The notes under the pieces were generated by a model. It worked only from the letters and a program-made list of their open reading frames with translations. It ran no database searches and was not told where the DNA came from. Position numbers and translations under genes: made by a program. A stretch of 11,129 nt of DNA from Planctomycetaceae bacterium (GTDB lineage Bacteria > Planctomycetota > MHYJ01 > SBBU01), in assembly GCA_005239585.1 (NCBI GenBank), contig SBBU01000077.1, forward strand, positions 1 to 11,129, given 5' to 3'. Every line of letters starts with the position of its first letter. Position 1 is the first letter of the stretch. Shown here one piece after another: positions 1-6,591 of the stretch.

Positions 1-1092
1 CAAGCCCAGGTCTCAGAAAACGTAGAAAAAGCGATTCAAAAAGGACTAGAATGGATGAGCAAATTTGACCACATAAAAGACTCTCAAAGCGGTTTCTACG
101 AAGTCTATCGGCCGGCGCTAGTCAGCTTGGTTGCCGTGGCATTTATGCTGAATGGATATGGGCCTGATGATCCTACTTACGGCAAGAAGATCAAGGAGTG
201 GCTCGATTATGTCATGGAGAAACTCGTGCCAGAAAAAAAACTAGAATTCAGAGTATGCACGCTCTCCCTTTCGGCGTTGTGCCTTGTTCAGGCCTACTCC
301 CAAACTAAAGATGAAAAACTGCAAAAGAAAATCCAGGAATTCGTAAAGGATCTAGTCAAAGAACTCTTGCAACATCAGGATAACAACGAATGGGGAGGAT
401 GGAGCTACCTTAATGAACAAAAAGTGATAAAGACATTTCTGACAGGATGGTCATTGCGGGCGTTATGGGGTGCAAAAAAGATCGGCATTGATGTGCCGCA
501 GTCAAGTTTTGACAAGGCCGGAAAGTGCCTGCAGGCCTTGTTTGAGGAGAATAGAACCGGACGAGGACACTTTCCATACAGTTCAAAAAAATTTGACAAG
601 GATAAATCGGAAGAGCTGCTAAAGCCAAATGAAGTGAAGGAGACTTGGAGCGAGACAGCAAAAAACCACTTTGATCGGCCATCGACAAATATGACAGGGG
701 CGTTTGGTCTCGCCTATTGCGGACTGGGTCTCTCTGATCAGGCCGACCGAACAGTGCGACACATAATTGAACTGACTGATGTCTTCTTTATCGACTTGTA
801 TACTGTGCGCGACCTCAGTCAGCGCGTCCTTGCCGCAAGTCACTATATAGTCTCAACCGGTATCTTCGACGGCATGAATCTTATGATGTTGTACAAAGAC
901 AAGTATGACTGGAAAGAGTGGCGCGCCAAAATCGAGAAGAAGACCCTTGACAAGCAAAAGGCCTCAGGGGCTTTCTATCTAGAGAACTCAAAATCAGACG
1001 GGGATTATCTAAGCACCGCTCTAGTAGTAGCAGGACTTGCAATGCCAAAAGGTACGGCAGTCTGGCTGGATGGTATCATCATAAAAAAATAG
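1..1092 (+). CDS. Alpha/alpha-toroid (squalene cyclase/prenyltransferase-like repeat) protein, 5' end missing
   Basis: The reading frame is open from base 1, and the 18 residues before the first ATG (position 55) look like a normal helix of the same fold. The gene therefore starts upstream of the window and 363 residues are visible. The protein is a series of helical hairpins: 'AIQKGLEWM' followed by 'ALVSLVAVAFML', then 'LSLSALCLVQAY', 'NEWGGWSY', 'FLTGWSLRALWGAKK' and, near the end, 'DYLSTALVVAGLAM'. These are the small-residue helices and G-W-x-Y turns of the prenyltransferase/squalene-oxidase repeat, an alpha/alpha barrel. I see no DxDD motif of class II cyclases and no zinc ligands of protein prenyltransferases in this part, so a catalytic role is not supported; catalytic motifs could lie in the missing N-terminus. 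It has no membrane segment. It converges with the histidine kinase gene (63 bp gap, no clear terminator). Fold assignment is fairly sure; function is unknown. Confidence 0.7.
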   Translation, partial: QAQVSENVEKAIQKGLEWMSKFDHIKDSQSGFYEVYRPALVSLVAVAFMLNGYGPDDPTYGKKIKEWLDYVMEKLVPEKKLEFRVCTLSLSALCLVQAYSQTKDEKLQKKIQEFVKDLVKELLQHQDNNEWGGWSYLNEQKVIKTFLTGWSLRALWGAKKIGIDVPQSSFDKAGKCLQALFEENRTGRGHFPYSSKKFDKDKSEELLKPNEVKETWSETAKNHFDRPSTNMTGAFGLAYCGLGLSDQADRTVRHIIELTDVFFIDLYTVRDLSQRVLAASHYIVSTGIFDGMNLMMLYKDKYDWKEWRAKIEKKTLDKQKASGAFYLENSKSDGDYLSTALVVAGLAMPKGTAVWLDGIIIKK

Positions 1093-1155
1093 ATACACAA
1101 TAGGCAATCTTATTTTCCAAACTGTACACTAGCGAAAGAAAGTGACGAAAAAAGA

Positions 1156-2733
1156 TTATTCAGTCCAGGTCTCTTCCTCGGGCGGCAGTTCAGGAGATTG
1201 TGACCTAGTTGGAATTGTGACAAGAAACGTTGTGCCGACTCCAACTTGGCTTTTAACATCCACTTTTCCCGTATGCGCTTCCACGATTTCCTTAACAATA
1301 GAGAGTCCCAAACCGGTGCCGGGAATTTCGGCTGTTAAAGATGAATCAACCCTGTAAAACGCATCGAATAGTTTGCTCAACGCTTCCTCAGGGATTCCCA
1401 ACCCCTGATCCTCAACCTCGTATCTTATGTTGTTCTCGAATCGTTTTATTCTCACCGTCACGTTGCCTCCCTTGGGTGAGTACTTGATTGCATTGCTAAG
1501 CAGGTTGATCATTACCTCTTTCATAAGATCCTTATCCATATAAATCTTGGGCAGATCTTTCTCGGTTTCGACCAGTATCTTATGTTTAGCCGACTGGACC
1601 TTTGATATGTTGAGCACTTCACTCACTATTGATGCCGGGTCTGCGAGTGCAAATTTGATCTTCATCTTTCCAGACTGGAGCCGCGCAACATTCAACAGGT
1701 CATTGATTAAAAAAAGCAATCTGTCTGATTCCTCCTGAATGACTTTTAAAAATTCCTTTTGTGTGTCACCCCCCGCCATATCTTGAAGTGCCTCCGTGTA
1801 TGCCTTTATGGAGGTAAGAGGCGTCTTTAGTTCATGAGATACGTTTGAAATGAATTCTGTCTTCATCTTGTCTATCTGCCGTAGTCGTTCAAGTTCTCGG
1901 CTGGCAGTCATGTCTCTAAATACAAACACAATGCCTGTGATTGAGAGTAATTCATCCCTCAAGAGCGATGTAGATATTGAGATGGGGATCTCGATACCCT
2001 GACTCATGCTAAAGTTGACCATCTTTTCCATTGCAAAACCAGTTTTGGTGGTTTCCTCTATGATCTCCTCCATCATCAAAGTTATCTGTTTAGGCAGAAT
2101 TTCATGATATTCCTTACCGATCGTATCCTCCGGAATCTCCAGCATTGCCATAGCATTACGATTGACCCTTGTAACAACGTTGTTACGATCGATAGTGAGT
2201 ATTCCGTTAATTATTGAATCGAGTATGTTATTAAGGAGTGAAGCTTGTGCCTCTGTCTTACTTAAAAGCCTTGATGACAGGAATGCAGCAGAGGCCTGTG
2301 TAGCAACAGAGTGCAGCATGTCTATCATTGTTTGATTCACTAGATCTGCAGAATTTGTGCTATCGGCACATATAATTCCCACTTTTTGATTATGGAGCTT
2401 TAAAGGGATTACTGTCACAAGCCCCTTCTCTAGAGGAATCGTCGAAATCTTGGACTCTTCAAGCGCCCACTCGAATACATTATTTTCCGGTCTACCTAAA
2501 CCATTTTGTCCATCTATAGCATCAAAAGTGCCTAATTCATCGTTGAAGAGATAAATATCAATACTGCTAGATTTCATTATATCCTTGACAGAAGAGCGTA
2601 GTGTACTTGTTATATCTTCAACAGTGTGAGAGGTAAGTATCTTTTGAGATATATCTCTTAATGAATTGAGGTCTTCCAGCGACTGCCTCAAGTCTGTATT
2701 AACTTGCTTTAGATATTTAATATCCTCACTCAT
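1156..2733 (-). CDS. Soluble GAF-PAS sensor histidine kinase
   Basis: A 525-residue two-component sensor kinase that autophosphorylates a histidine and passes the phosphate to a response regulator not present in this window. Order of domains: short N-terminal coiled coil (about 1-30), GAF-like domain (about 25-155), PAS domain (about 160-280, 'ILDSIINGILTIDRNNVV' onward), HisKA dimerisation helix with H-box 'SHELKTPLTS' (phospho-acceptor H300), then the ATPase domain with N-box around N414 ('LLSNAIKYSP'), G1 'DQGLGIPEE' (442-450), F-box 'LFDAFYRVD' and G2 'GTGLGLS' (472-478). All catalytic boxes are intact. There is no transmembrane segment or signal peptide, so it senses a cytoplasmic cue through GAF or PAS. 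Its ATG overlaps the end of the HDOD gene by 8 bp, which implies translational coupling and a joint pathway. The C-terminal tail is proline/glutamate rich. The signal and partner regulator cannot be told from the sequence. Confidence 0.95.
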   Translation of the reverse strand: MSEDIKYLKQVNTDLRQSLEDLNSLRDISQKILTSHTVEDITSTLRSSVKDIMKSSSIDIYLFNDELGTFDAIDGQNGLGRPENNVFEWALEESKISTIPLEKGLVTVIPLKLHNQKVGIICADSTNSADLVNQTMIDMLHSVATQASAAFLSSRLLSKTEAQASLLNNILDSIINGILTIDRNNVVTRVNRNAMAMLEIPEDTIGKEYHEILPKQITLMMEEIIEETTKTGFAMEKMVNFSMSQGIEIPISISTSLLRDELLSITGIVFVFRDMTASRELERLRQIDKMKTEFISNVSHELKTPLTSIKAYTEALQDMAGGDTQKEFLKVIQEESDRLLFLINDLLNVARLQSGKMKIKFALADPASIVSEVLNISKVQSAKHKILVETEKDLPKIYMDKDLMKEVMINLLSNAIKYSPKGGNVTVRIKRFENNIRYEVEDQGLGIPEEALSKLFDAFYRVDSSLTAEIPGTGLGLSIVKEIVEAHTGKVDVKSQVGVGTTFLVTIPTRSQSPELPPEEETWTE

Positions 2734-3607
2734 TTTTCATAAAGTCGAGGAAGACAGTGGCCTTTTCTACTTCTTCACGAACCTCTCCCAGAACTCGATC
2801 AAAGTCTAACTCTCTAAGATTTAACAGTTTCCAGGCAGTATCGGAGATGACAGGGATCTTCGAGTCACCGCCTGAACCGAATCGAAGCGCTCTGATCACC
2901 ACATCAGCAAGATGAACGATTGCGGTACCCTTTTGATTTACGTTTGCAAGCGCAGGATTGTGGTGAAATTTTGTAGTTTCAATCAGCCCTTTAGCGAGGT
3001 TCCATTTTTCAAAGAGCCATCCGCCAATCTCCGCGTGTGTAACACCCAAAACTCTCTCCTCAGCCTTGTATACAAGACATTTTTCACTCTCGACAATCCC
3101 TCGTATTCTTGCAAAATCATCCTTTGCGTATTGTTCCAGGACTAGTTTGCCCATATCATGAAAGAGACCGGCGATAAAAAGCTCTTCTGTCTGCTGGATC
3201 CCAACTATTCTTCCTATGACACGACTTGCAGCCCCGCATCCAATCGAATGCTTCCAGTAACCCAAGCGGTCGAAACCATCAGGAGAATCCTTTTTGAAGA
3301 GATCGAATATACTGGAGCTTAACACAATACTCTTCACTGTATTGAAACCAAGAATTACTATGGCATGTGTTATCGTGGTTATCCTGTTTGGAAAGCCATA
3401 AAAAGGTGAATTGACCACCTTGAGAACTTTTGCAGCCACAGGGGGATCACTTGCTATAACCCGCGCTACTTCTTTTGCAGAAGTTCTAGGATTCAATAAT
3501 AATTTATTGAGTGCATCAAACATTTGCGGCATTGTTGGAAGGCCTGTAACCTTATCCATCACCCGCTTTAATTTTTCCTGCCGCTCTAACAGTGTGCCTT
3601 CAGCCAC
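2726..3607 (-). CDS. HDOD domain signalling protein
   Basis: A 293-residue protein made almost entirely of one HDOD domain, a relative of the HD/HD-GYP phosphohydrolases that usually acts as a signalling or output module without proven enzyme activity. The N-terminal helices carry the family signature 'LPTMPQMFDALNKLL', then 'VARVIASDPPVAAKVLKVVNSPFYGF' with 'ITTITHAIVILGF' (about residues 22-88). The HD-like half keeps H120, the pair H150-D151 in 'LFHDMGK', H191, H215-H216 and D235, so possible metal ligands survive; the GYP triad is absent. It starts with GTG, chosen because AAGGAG sits 5 nt upstream and the family motif begins about 20 residues in. It is the middle gene of a three-gene operon, 45 bp after the small 105-residue gene and overlapping the kinase. 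It may tune or be tuned by the kinase; this is inferred from gene order only. Confidence 0.93.
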   Translation of the reverse strand: MAEGTLLERQEKLKRVMDKVTGLPTMPQMFDALNKLLLNPRTSAKEVARVIASDPPVAAKVLKVVNSPFYGFPNRITTITHAIVILGFNTVKSIVLSSSIFDLFKKDSPDGFDRLGYWKHSIGCGAASRVIGRIVGIQQTEELFIAGLFHDMGKLVLEQYAKDDFARIRGIVESEKCLVYKAEERVLGVTHAEIGGWLFEKWNLAKGLIETTKFHHNPALANVNQKGTAIVHLADVVIRALRFGSGGDSKIPVISDTAWKLLNLRELDFDRVLGEVREEVEKATVFLDFMKNE

Positions 3608-3612
3608 TTCAA

Positions 3613-3618
3613 CTCCTT
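3613..3618 (-). promoter_or_regulatory. Shine-Dalgarno of the HDOD gene
   Basis: AAGGAG on the minus strand, 5 nt before the GTG at 3607. It decides the non-ATG start of the HDOD gene. It also shows that this organism uses classical Shine-Dalgarno initiation for internal operon genes, in contrast to the first gene of the same operon, which has no leader. Confidence 0.8.
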
Positions 3619-3652
3619 ACCTGGAACACATATAATTGATGGTTGCTCACTA

Positions 3653-3970
3653 TCACTTGATGTTTCTTTTGAGAACCTTTTTGGCAGCCTCTTTCAGGCT
3701 GAGCATGATTGGATTATCCTGTACATCACTAAACATCTCATCCATTGTATTATCTATATCTACTTCTTTTTTCTTTATTTCCTCATCGCTTAAACCGACG
3801 CCGTCAGAAGTCTCCACCATAATATGCGTCACATTCCTGCTCTTTATCTTGCCAAGTAGATCTGCAGTCAGGACAGTTTGCTCTTTTAAAAGAAGATTGC
3901 CTTTGGTATCAAAAACATCTCTTACCAGCTTCCAACCCGCCTTGGCTTCATCTATTTTTATAAGCTGCAC
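3653..3970 (-). CDS. Small protein resembling the N-terminal module of HD-GYP proteins
   Basis: A 105-residue cytoplasmic protein beginning with GTG. The first 60 residues ('GWKLVRDVFDTKGNLLLKEQ', then 'VLTADLLGKIKSRNVTHIMV') match the pattern seen just before the catalytic domain of many HD-GYP c-di-GMP phosphodiesterases: a D-V-(F/Y)-D-x-x-G-x-L-L-L-K turn followed by a helix and a strand. Here the module stands alone. The remainder is charged and helical (about 62-105, rich in E, K, D) with no enzyme motif. No start lies further upstream: the in-frame stop TAA is only four codons before the GTG. It is the first gene of the operon with HDOD protein and kinase, so it may be a partner or adaptor for one of them. 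Gene is well supported by position and composition; the function is inference. Confidence 0.75.
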   Translation of the reverse strand: MQLIKIDEAKAGWKLVRDVFDTKGNLLLKEQTVLTADLLGKIKSRNVTHIMVETSDGVGLSDEEIKKKEVDIDNTMDEMFSDVQDNPIMLSLKEAAKKVLKRNIK

Positions 3971-3978
3971 AAAGTGAG

Positions 3979-4006
3979 ATTATAGTTTGAAGTATGTGCT
4001 TTTCAA
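3979..4006 (-). promoter_or_regulatory. Sigma-70-type promoter of the small protein-HDOD-kinase operon
   Basis: On the minus strand, -35 TTGAAA (4001-4006), a 16-bp spacer and a perfect -10 TATAAT (3979-3984). Only 8 nt separate the -10 box from the GTG at 3970. Transcription normally starts 6-8 nt after the -10, so the mRNA would begin at or within about 2 nt of the start codon. No Shine-Dalgarno fits in that space. The rplI promoter has the same design. Confidence 0.72.
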
Positions 4007-4067
4007 GTATGCATTTGAACTTTGCTATTGAATTTCTCGTGAAAGAGAGTAGTCTTAAATAGCAGAT

Positions 4068-4895
4068 ATGTTTAATGGTGATATATTCGGAGACAGGCCA
4101 TACTGGGCGCCAAAGCCCAAGGCGACAATAACCCTTGTAATACTCAATATAGTAGGACTATTCCTCTCTGGAATAGTGACTTTTACACTTCAAATGAGAG
4201 ATTACCCAGACATAATGGCACTTACCAAAGATTATGCAATTGAAAGTCTATGGTTATGGCAGTTTCTGTCATATGGGTTTGTTTTTTGCTGCCTAAATTC
4301 ATGGACACTGATATTTTTCATGATTTTCATGTATGTGTTCTATATATTTGGCCGCGAAATAGAAACAGTACTAGGGAGTGGAAAACTAGTAGCCATCTAC
4401 CTTGGCTGCCAAGTTGTAGGTGGCTTTACGCATATAATCTATCAATATCTCTTCAATTCCAGCTTGCCTGCATATGGAAATCAATTCGCTGGAGCTATGG
4501 CAATAATATGTACTGCTGCTTTTATGTGGCCAGACAGACCTATAATGCTATTCTTCGTGATCCCAGTAAAAATGATTGTCGCCTGTCTAATCATGATAGC
4601 AATAAACGTTTTTCTTGCACTAGTCTATTTGAACACGGGGACTGCTCTAGTAGCGTCATTAGGAGCAGTTGCTGCAAGTTTTATATGGTTCAAGACAGGC
4701 CCGAGACTTGAGAATCTGCTCTTAAATCTTGAAAGCGCATCCATAAAAAAACGATCGCAAAAAGATGATCGCACAAAACGAGAGGTAGATAGGATACTCG
4801 AAAAGATCTCGAAAGATGGGATGGGAAGCCTTACTAAATACGAAGTCAAACTACTTAAAAAAGCAAGCAAACTATTTACAAAGAAGCAGCTCTAA
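4068..4895 (+). CDS. Rhomboid-fold membrane protein lacking catalytic residues (probable pseudoprotease)
   Basis: A 275-residue polytopic inner-membrane protein with the rhomboid layout: first membrane helix (about 20-40), loop with 'LWQFLSYGFVF' (matching the W-R-x-x-T-x-x-F-x-H region), helix 2 leading into 'FGREIETVLGSGKL' (94-107, the classic G-R-x-x-E...LGS), then helices to about residue 208. Active rhomboids have GxSG in helix 4 and His in helix 6. Here the serine position is A141 ('QFAGAMA') and the histidine position S197 ('VASLGAVAASFIWF'). The helix-2 His and Asn positions are F83 and F87. The cytoplasmic tail (about 236-268) has 'REVDRILEKISKDGMGSL', a segment common behind planctomycete and Bacteroidota rhomboids. 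The frame upstream is closed by a TAA 12 nt before the ATG. No Shine-Dalgarno; a weak TTAAAT lies 7 nt upstream. Likely a binding or chaperone-like protein rather than a protease. Confidence 0.82.
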   Translation: MFNGDIFGDRPYWAPKPKATITLVILNIVGLFLSGIVTFTLQMRDYPDIMALTKDYAIESLWLWQFLSYGFVFCCLNSWTLIFFMIFMYVFYIFGREIETVLGSGKLVAIYLGCQVVGGFTHIIYQYLFNSSLPAYGNQFAGAMAIICTAAFMWPDRPIMLFFVIPVKMIVACLIMIAINVFLALVYLNTGTALVASLGAVAASFIWFKTGPRLENLLLNLESASIKKRSQKDDRTKREVDRILEKISKDGMGSLTKYEVKLLKKASKLFTKKQL

Positions 4896-6382
4896 AGCCG
4901 AACGGGAAGACGCCCCTTGAATGGAATTTTCCCAAAGATTGCCCTCGCTACAGCATTCTGTGACTCGACAGTATCTGAATAGGCGCACACATAAACATCA
5001 ACATCTTTGAATTGCCGAATTACATATGGACTTCCAAAAGAAATTAGTACAACCTTGCGCCTGCTAATTTGCCTCATGATATCGATAATCCTTTCTTTTT
5101 CCAGACCTGTTTTTCCTATAAATGGCCTTGGTTTAAAAAAGACTGTTGCTATACAGATATCTGAATTCTCTCTAATATCGGCATATTTTTTCAAGTGTGA
5201 CTCGAATACATCCTGCGCGTCTACCGCCGACTCGTCATGTATCCTAACGTAATGTACGCTATTGGTCTTGAGCGGGACAATATTACCCTTGTTCCTGACA
5301 AGTGTTACAGACATCTCTGCTATTCTCCTCATAGCTTCCTTTGATGATTTCTGTTCAATTGTCTCAACTGCCTTGGCATAACTAATCTCAAGCGGACGAA
5401 ACAATCCTGCGCGTGCCTTTATCTTGAGTATCCTCAATACCCTGCTGTCAAGATCGTCTTCACTGAACTTTCCCGACTCGACCATTTTCTGAACCTTTAC
5501 TACGGCTGCTGCAGGCTCCCGCGGGAAGAGAAGAATATCCGCACCTGCTTCAACCGCATATTCAACAGCCTTGGCATCGGTTAGACTGCTTGTAACTGCC
5601 CCCATCATCAACGCATCTGTTGTGATAACCCCATTATATTTCAGCTTCTTGCGCAATAACTCTGTGATAATTTTGTAAGAGAGCGACGCAACTCGCTTCG
5701 AGTCAAAACACTTTACTATCATATGCCCTATCATGACTGAATCTGCCACCGGTAAAAGTGCCTTGAAAGGGGCAAGCTCCACCCTCTCGATTCTGGATCG
5801 AGAGAAATTAAGCCTAGGAAGCCCGAGATGAGAGTCAATCGAAGGATCACCATGACCCGGAAAGTGTTTTATAGAGTTGAGAGTCCGATAGGTCGCAAGA
5901 CCTCTCATAAACTCTCGCGCAAACCTGATAACTGTCCTTGGATCATCTGAAAAGGCACGTGTGTTTATAACAGGATTTAGAGGATTTGTATTGCAGTCAG
6001 CAACGGGCCCATAGACCCAATTCACACCCACTGCTGCTGCATCAAGTGATGTGATCTTCCCCTTGAGAAACGCAAGTTTAGGATCACCCGTGGCTGCAAC
6101 TGCCATATTCGTGGGAAATAGATTAGCCCCCTTTACTTGTTGACCAGATCCATCTTCGAAATCGCAGCTTATTAAAAAGGGGATCTTTGCATCCTTTTGC
6201 AGCGCAGTTATAAATTCCACATAAGGCTTGATGCCCCCCATATAAGTGCAAAATCCGCCCACACCCAGCCTTGCCAGCTTTCTTGTCTCATTATAATCAG
6301 GCGCGTCAAAACTAAATGCCGGAAAGACCATTTGCGCACACTTGGCCTGCAAAGACATCTTTTTTAAAATATTTTCTGTCAT
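4892..6382 (-). CDS. nagZ: Beta-N-acetylglucosaminidase of peptidoglycan recycling (GH3)
   Basis: Family 3 glycoside hydrolase, 496 residues, that removes the non-reducing GlcNAc from muropeptides such as GlcNAc-anhMurNAc. The TIM-barrel domain (about 1-330) has 'SCDFEDGSGQQV' (substrate loop), the NagZ signature 'IKHFPGHGDPSIDSHLGLP' (171-189) with the catalytic Asp-His dyad D183/H185, 'VMIGHMIV', and the nucleophile D256 in 'GVITTDALMMGAV'. A second alpha/beta domain (about 345-496) ends in 'GRLPVRL', so this is the longer two-domain form seen in Bacillus rather than the single-domain E. coli form (about 340 residues). No signal peptide, so it is cytosolic. A stop codon lies immediately before the ATG, fixing the start; there is no Shine-Dalgarno. 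It follows anmK by 209 bp, consistent with the anhMurNAc product feeding AnmK. Its stop overlaps that of the rhomboid gene by 4 bp. Confidence 0.93.
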   Translation of the reverse strand: MTENILKKMSLQAKCAQMVFPAFSFDAPDYNETRKLARLGVGGFCTYMGGIKPYVEFITALQKDAKIPFLISCDFEDGSGQQVKGANLFPTNMAVAATGDPKLAFLKGKITSLDAAAVGVNWVYGPVADCNTNPLNPVINTRAFSDDPRTVIRFAREFMRGLATYRTLNSIKHFPGHGDPSIDSHLGLPRLNFSRSRIERVELAPFKALLPVADSVMIGHMIVKCFDSKRVASLSYKIITELLRKKLKYNGVITTDALMMGAVTSSLTDAKAVEYAVEAGADILLFPREPAAAVVKVQKMVESGKFSEDDLDSRVLRILKIKARAGLFRPLEISYAKAVETIEQKSSKEAMRRIAEMSVTLVRNKGNIVPLKTNSVHYVRIHDESAVDAQDVFESHLKKYADIRENSDICIATVFFKPRPFIGKTGLEKERIIDIMRQISRRKVVLISFGSPYVIRQFKDVDVYVCAYSDTVESQNAVARAIFGKIPFKGRLPVRL

Positions 6383-6405
6383 CTAAAAAGGCCCAGTCTT
6401 TCGGA

Positions 6406-6419
6406 CACTGTAAACAGTG
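6406..6419. promoter_or_regulatory. 14-bp palindrome upstream of nagZ, possible operator
   Basis: CACTGT-AA-ACAGTG is a perfect palindrome 24 bp before the nagZ ATG. The half-sequence TAAACAGT (6411-6418) is repeated at 6460-6467. A spaced full site plus half site in front of a catabolic gene suggests a dimeric repressor site, but no known regulator motif is recognised and no convincing -10/-35 pair was found next to it. Confidence 0.35.
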
Positions 6420-6498
6420 CAAAGCTTACCAAAGAGATCTATTAAATCAAAGAAGATTCTAAACAGTAATATTCAACAATGAGTGTGCTTGGATTTGC

Positions 6499-6516
6499 CT
6501 TGACTGCATTGTCAAG
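6499..6516. repeat. Small inverted repeat between anmK and nagZ
   Basis: CTTGAC-TGCATT-GTCAAG, a 6-bp stem with a 6-nt loop, lies about 75 bp beyond the anmK stop in the direction of transcription. There is no following T-run, so it is not a typical terminator. It could pause polymerase or protect the 3' end of murQ-anmK mRNA. The remaining gap (6383-6591) holds no gene that I can support. Confidence 0.3.
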
Positions 6517-6591
6517 TACTCACGATTGCTCACGTACAGTTTTTATGAAACAGCTCCTAGATGTCCAGTCAAAGAAATAAAACCTAATCTC

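Noticed and set aside
55..57. ATG at 55 as the true start of the first gene
   Set aside because: The frame is open to base 1 and the preceding 18 residues form part of the same helical repeat; no Shine-Dalgarno precedes the ATG.
3636..3977. 113-codon plus-strand frame opposite the small 105-residue gene
   Set aside because: It is antisense to a gene with a better promoter, operon position and family-like sequence; its long Ser/Phe/Leu runs look like a reverse-strand artefact.
4250..4711. 153-codon plus-strand frame inside the rhomboid gene
   Set aside because: It is another frame of a clearly coding region; its composition is rich in Cys and Trp and has no recognisable domain.
6510..6515. 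Minus-strand TTGACA as the nagZ -35 box
   Set aside because: No -10-like sequence lies 15-19 bp downstream; the hexamer is part of a small inverted repeat.
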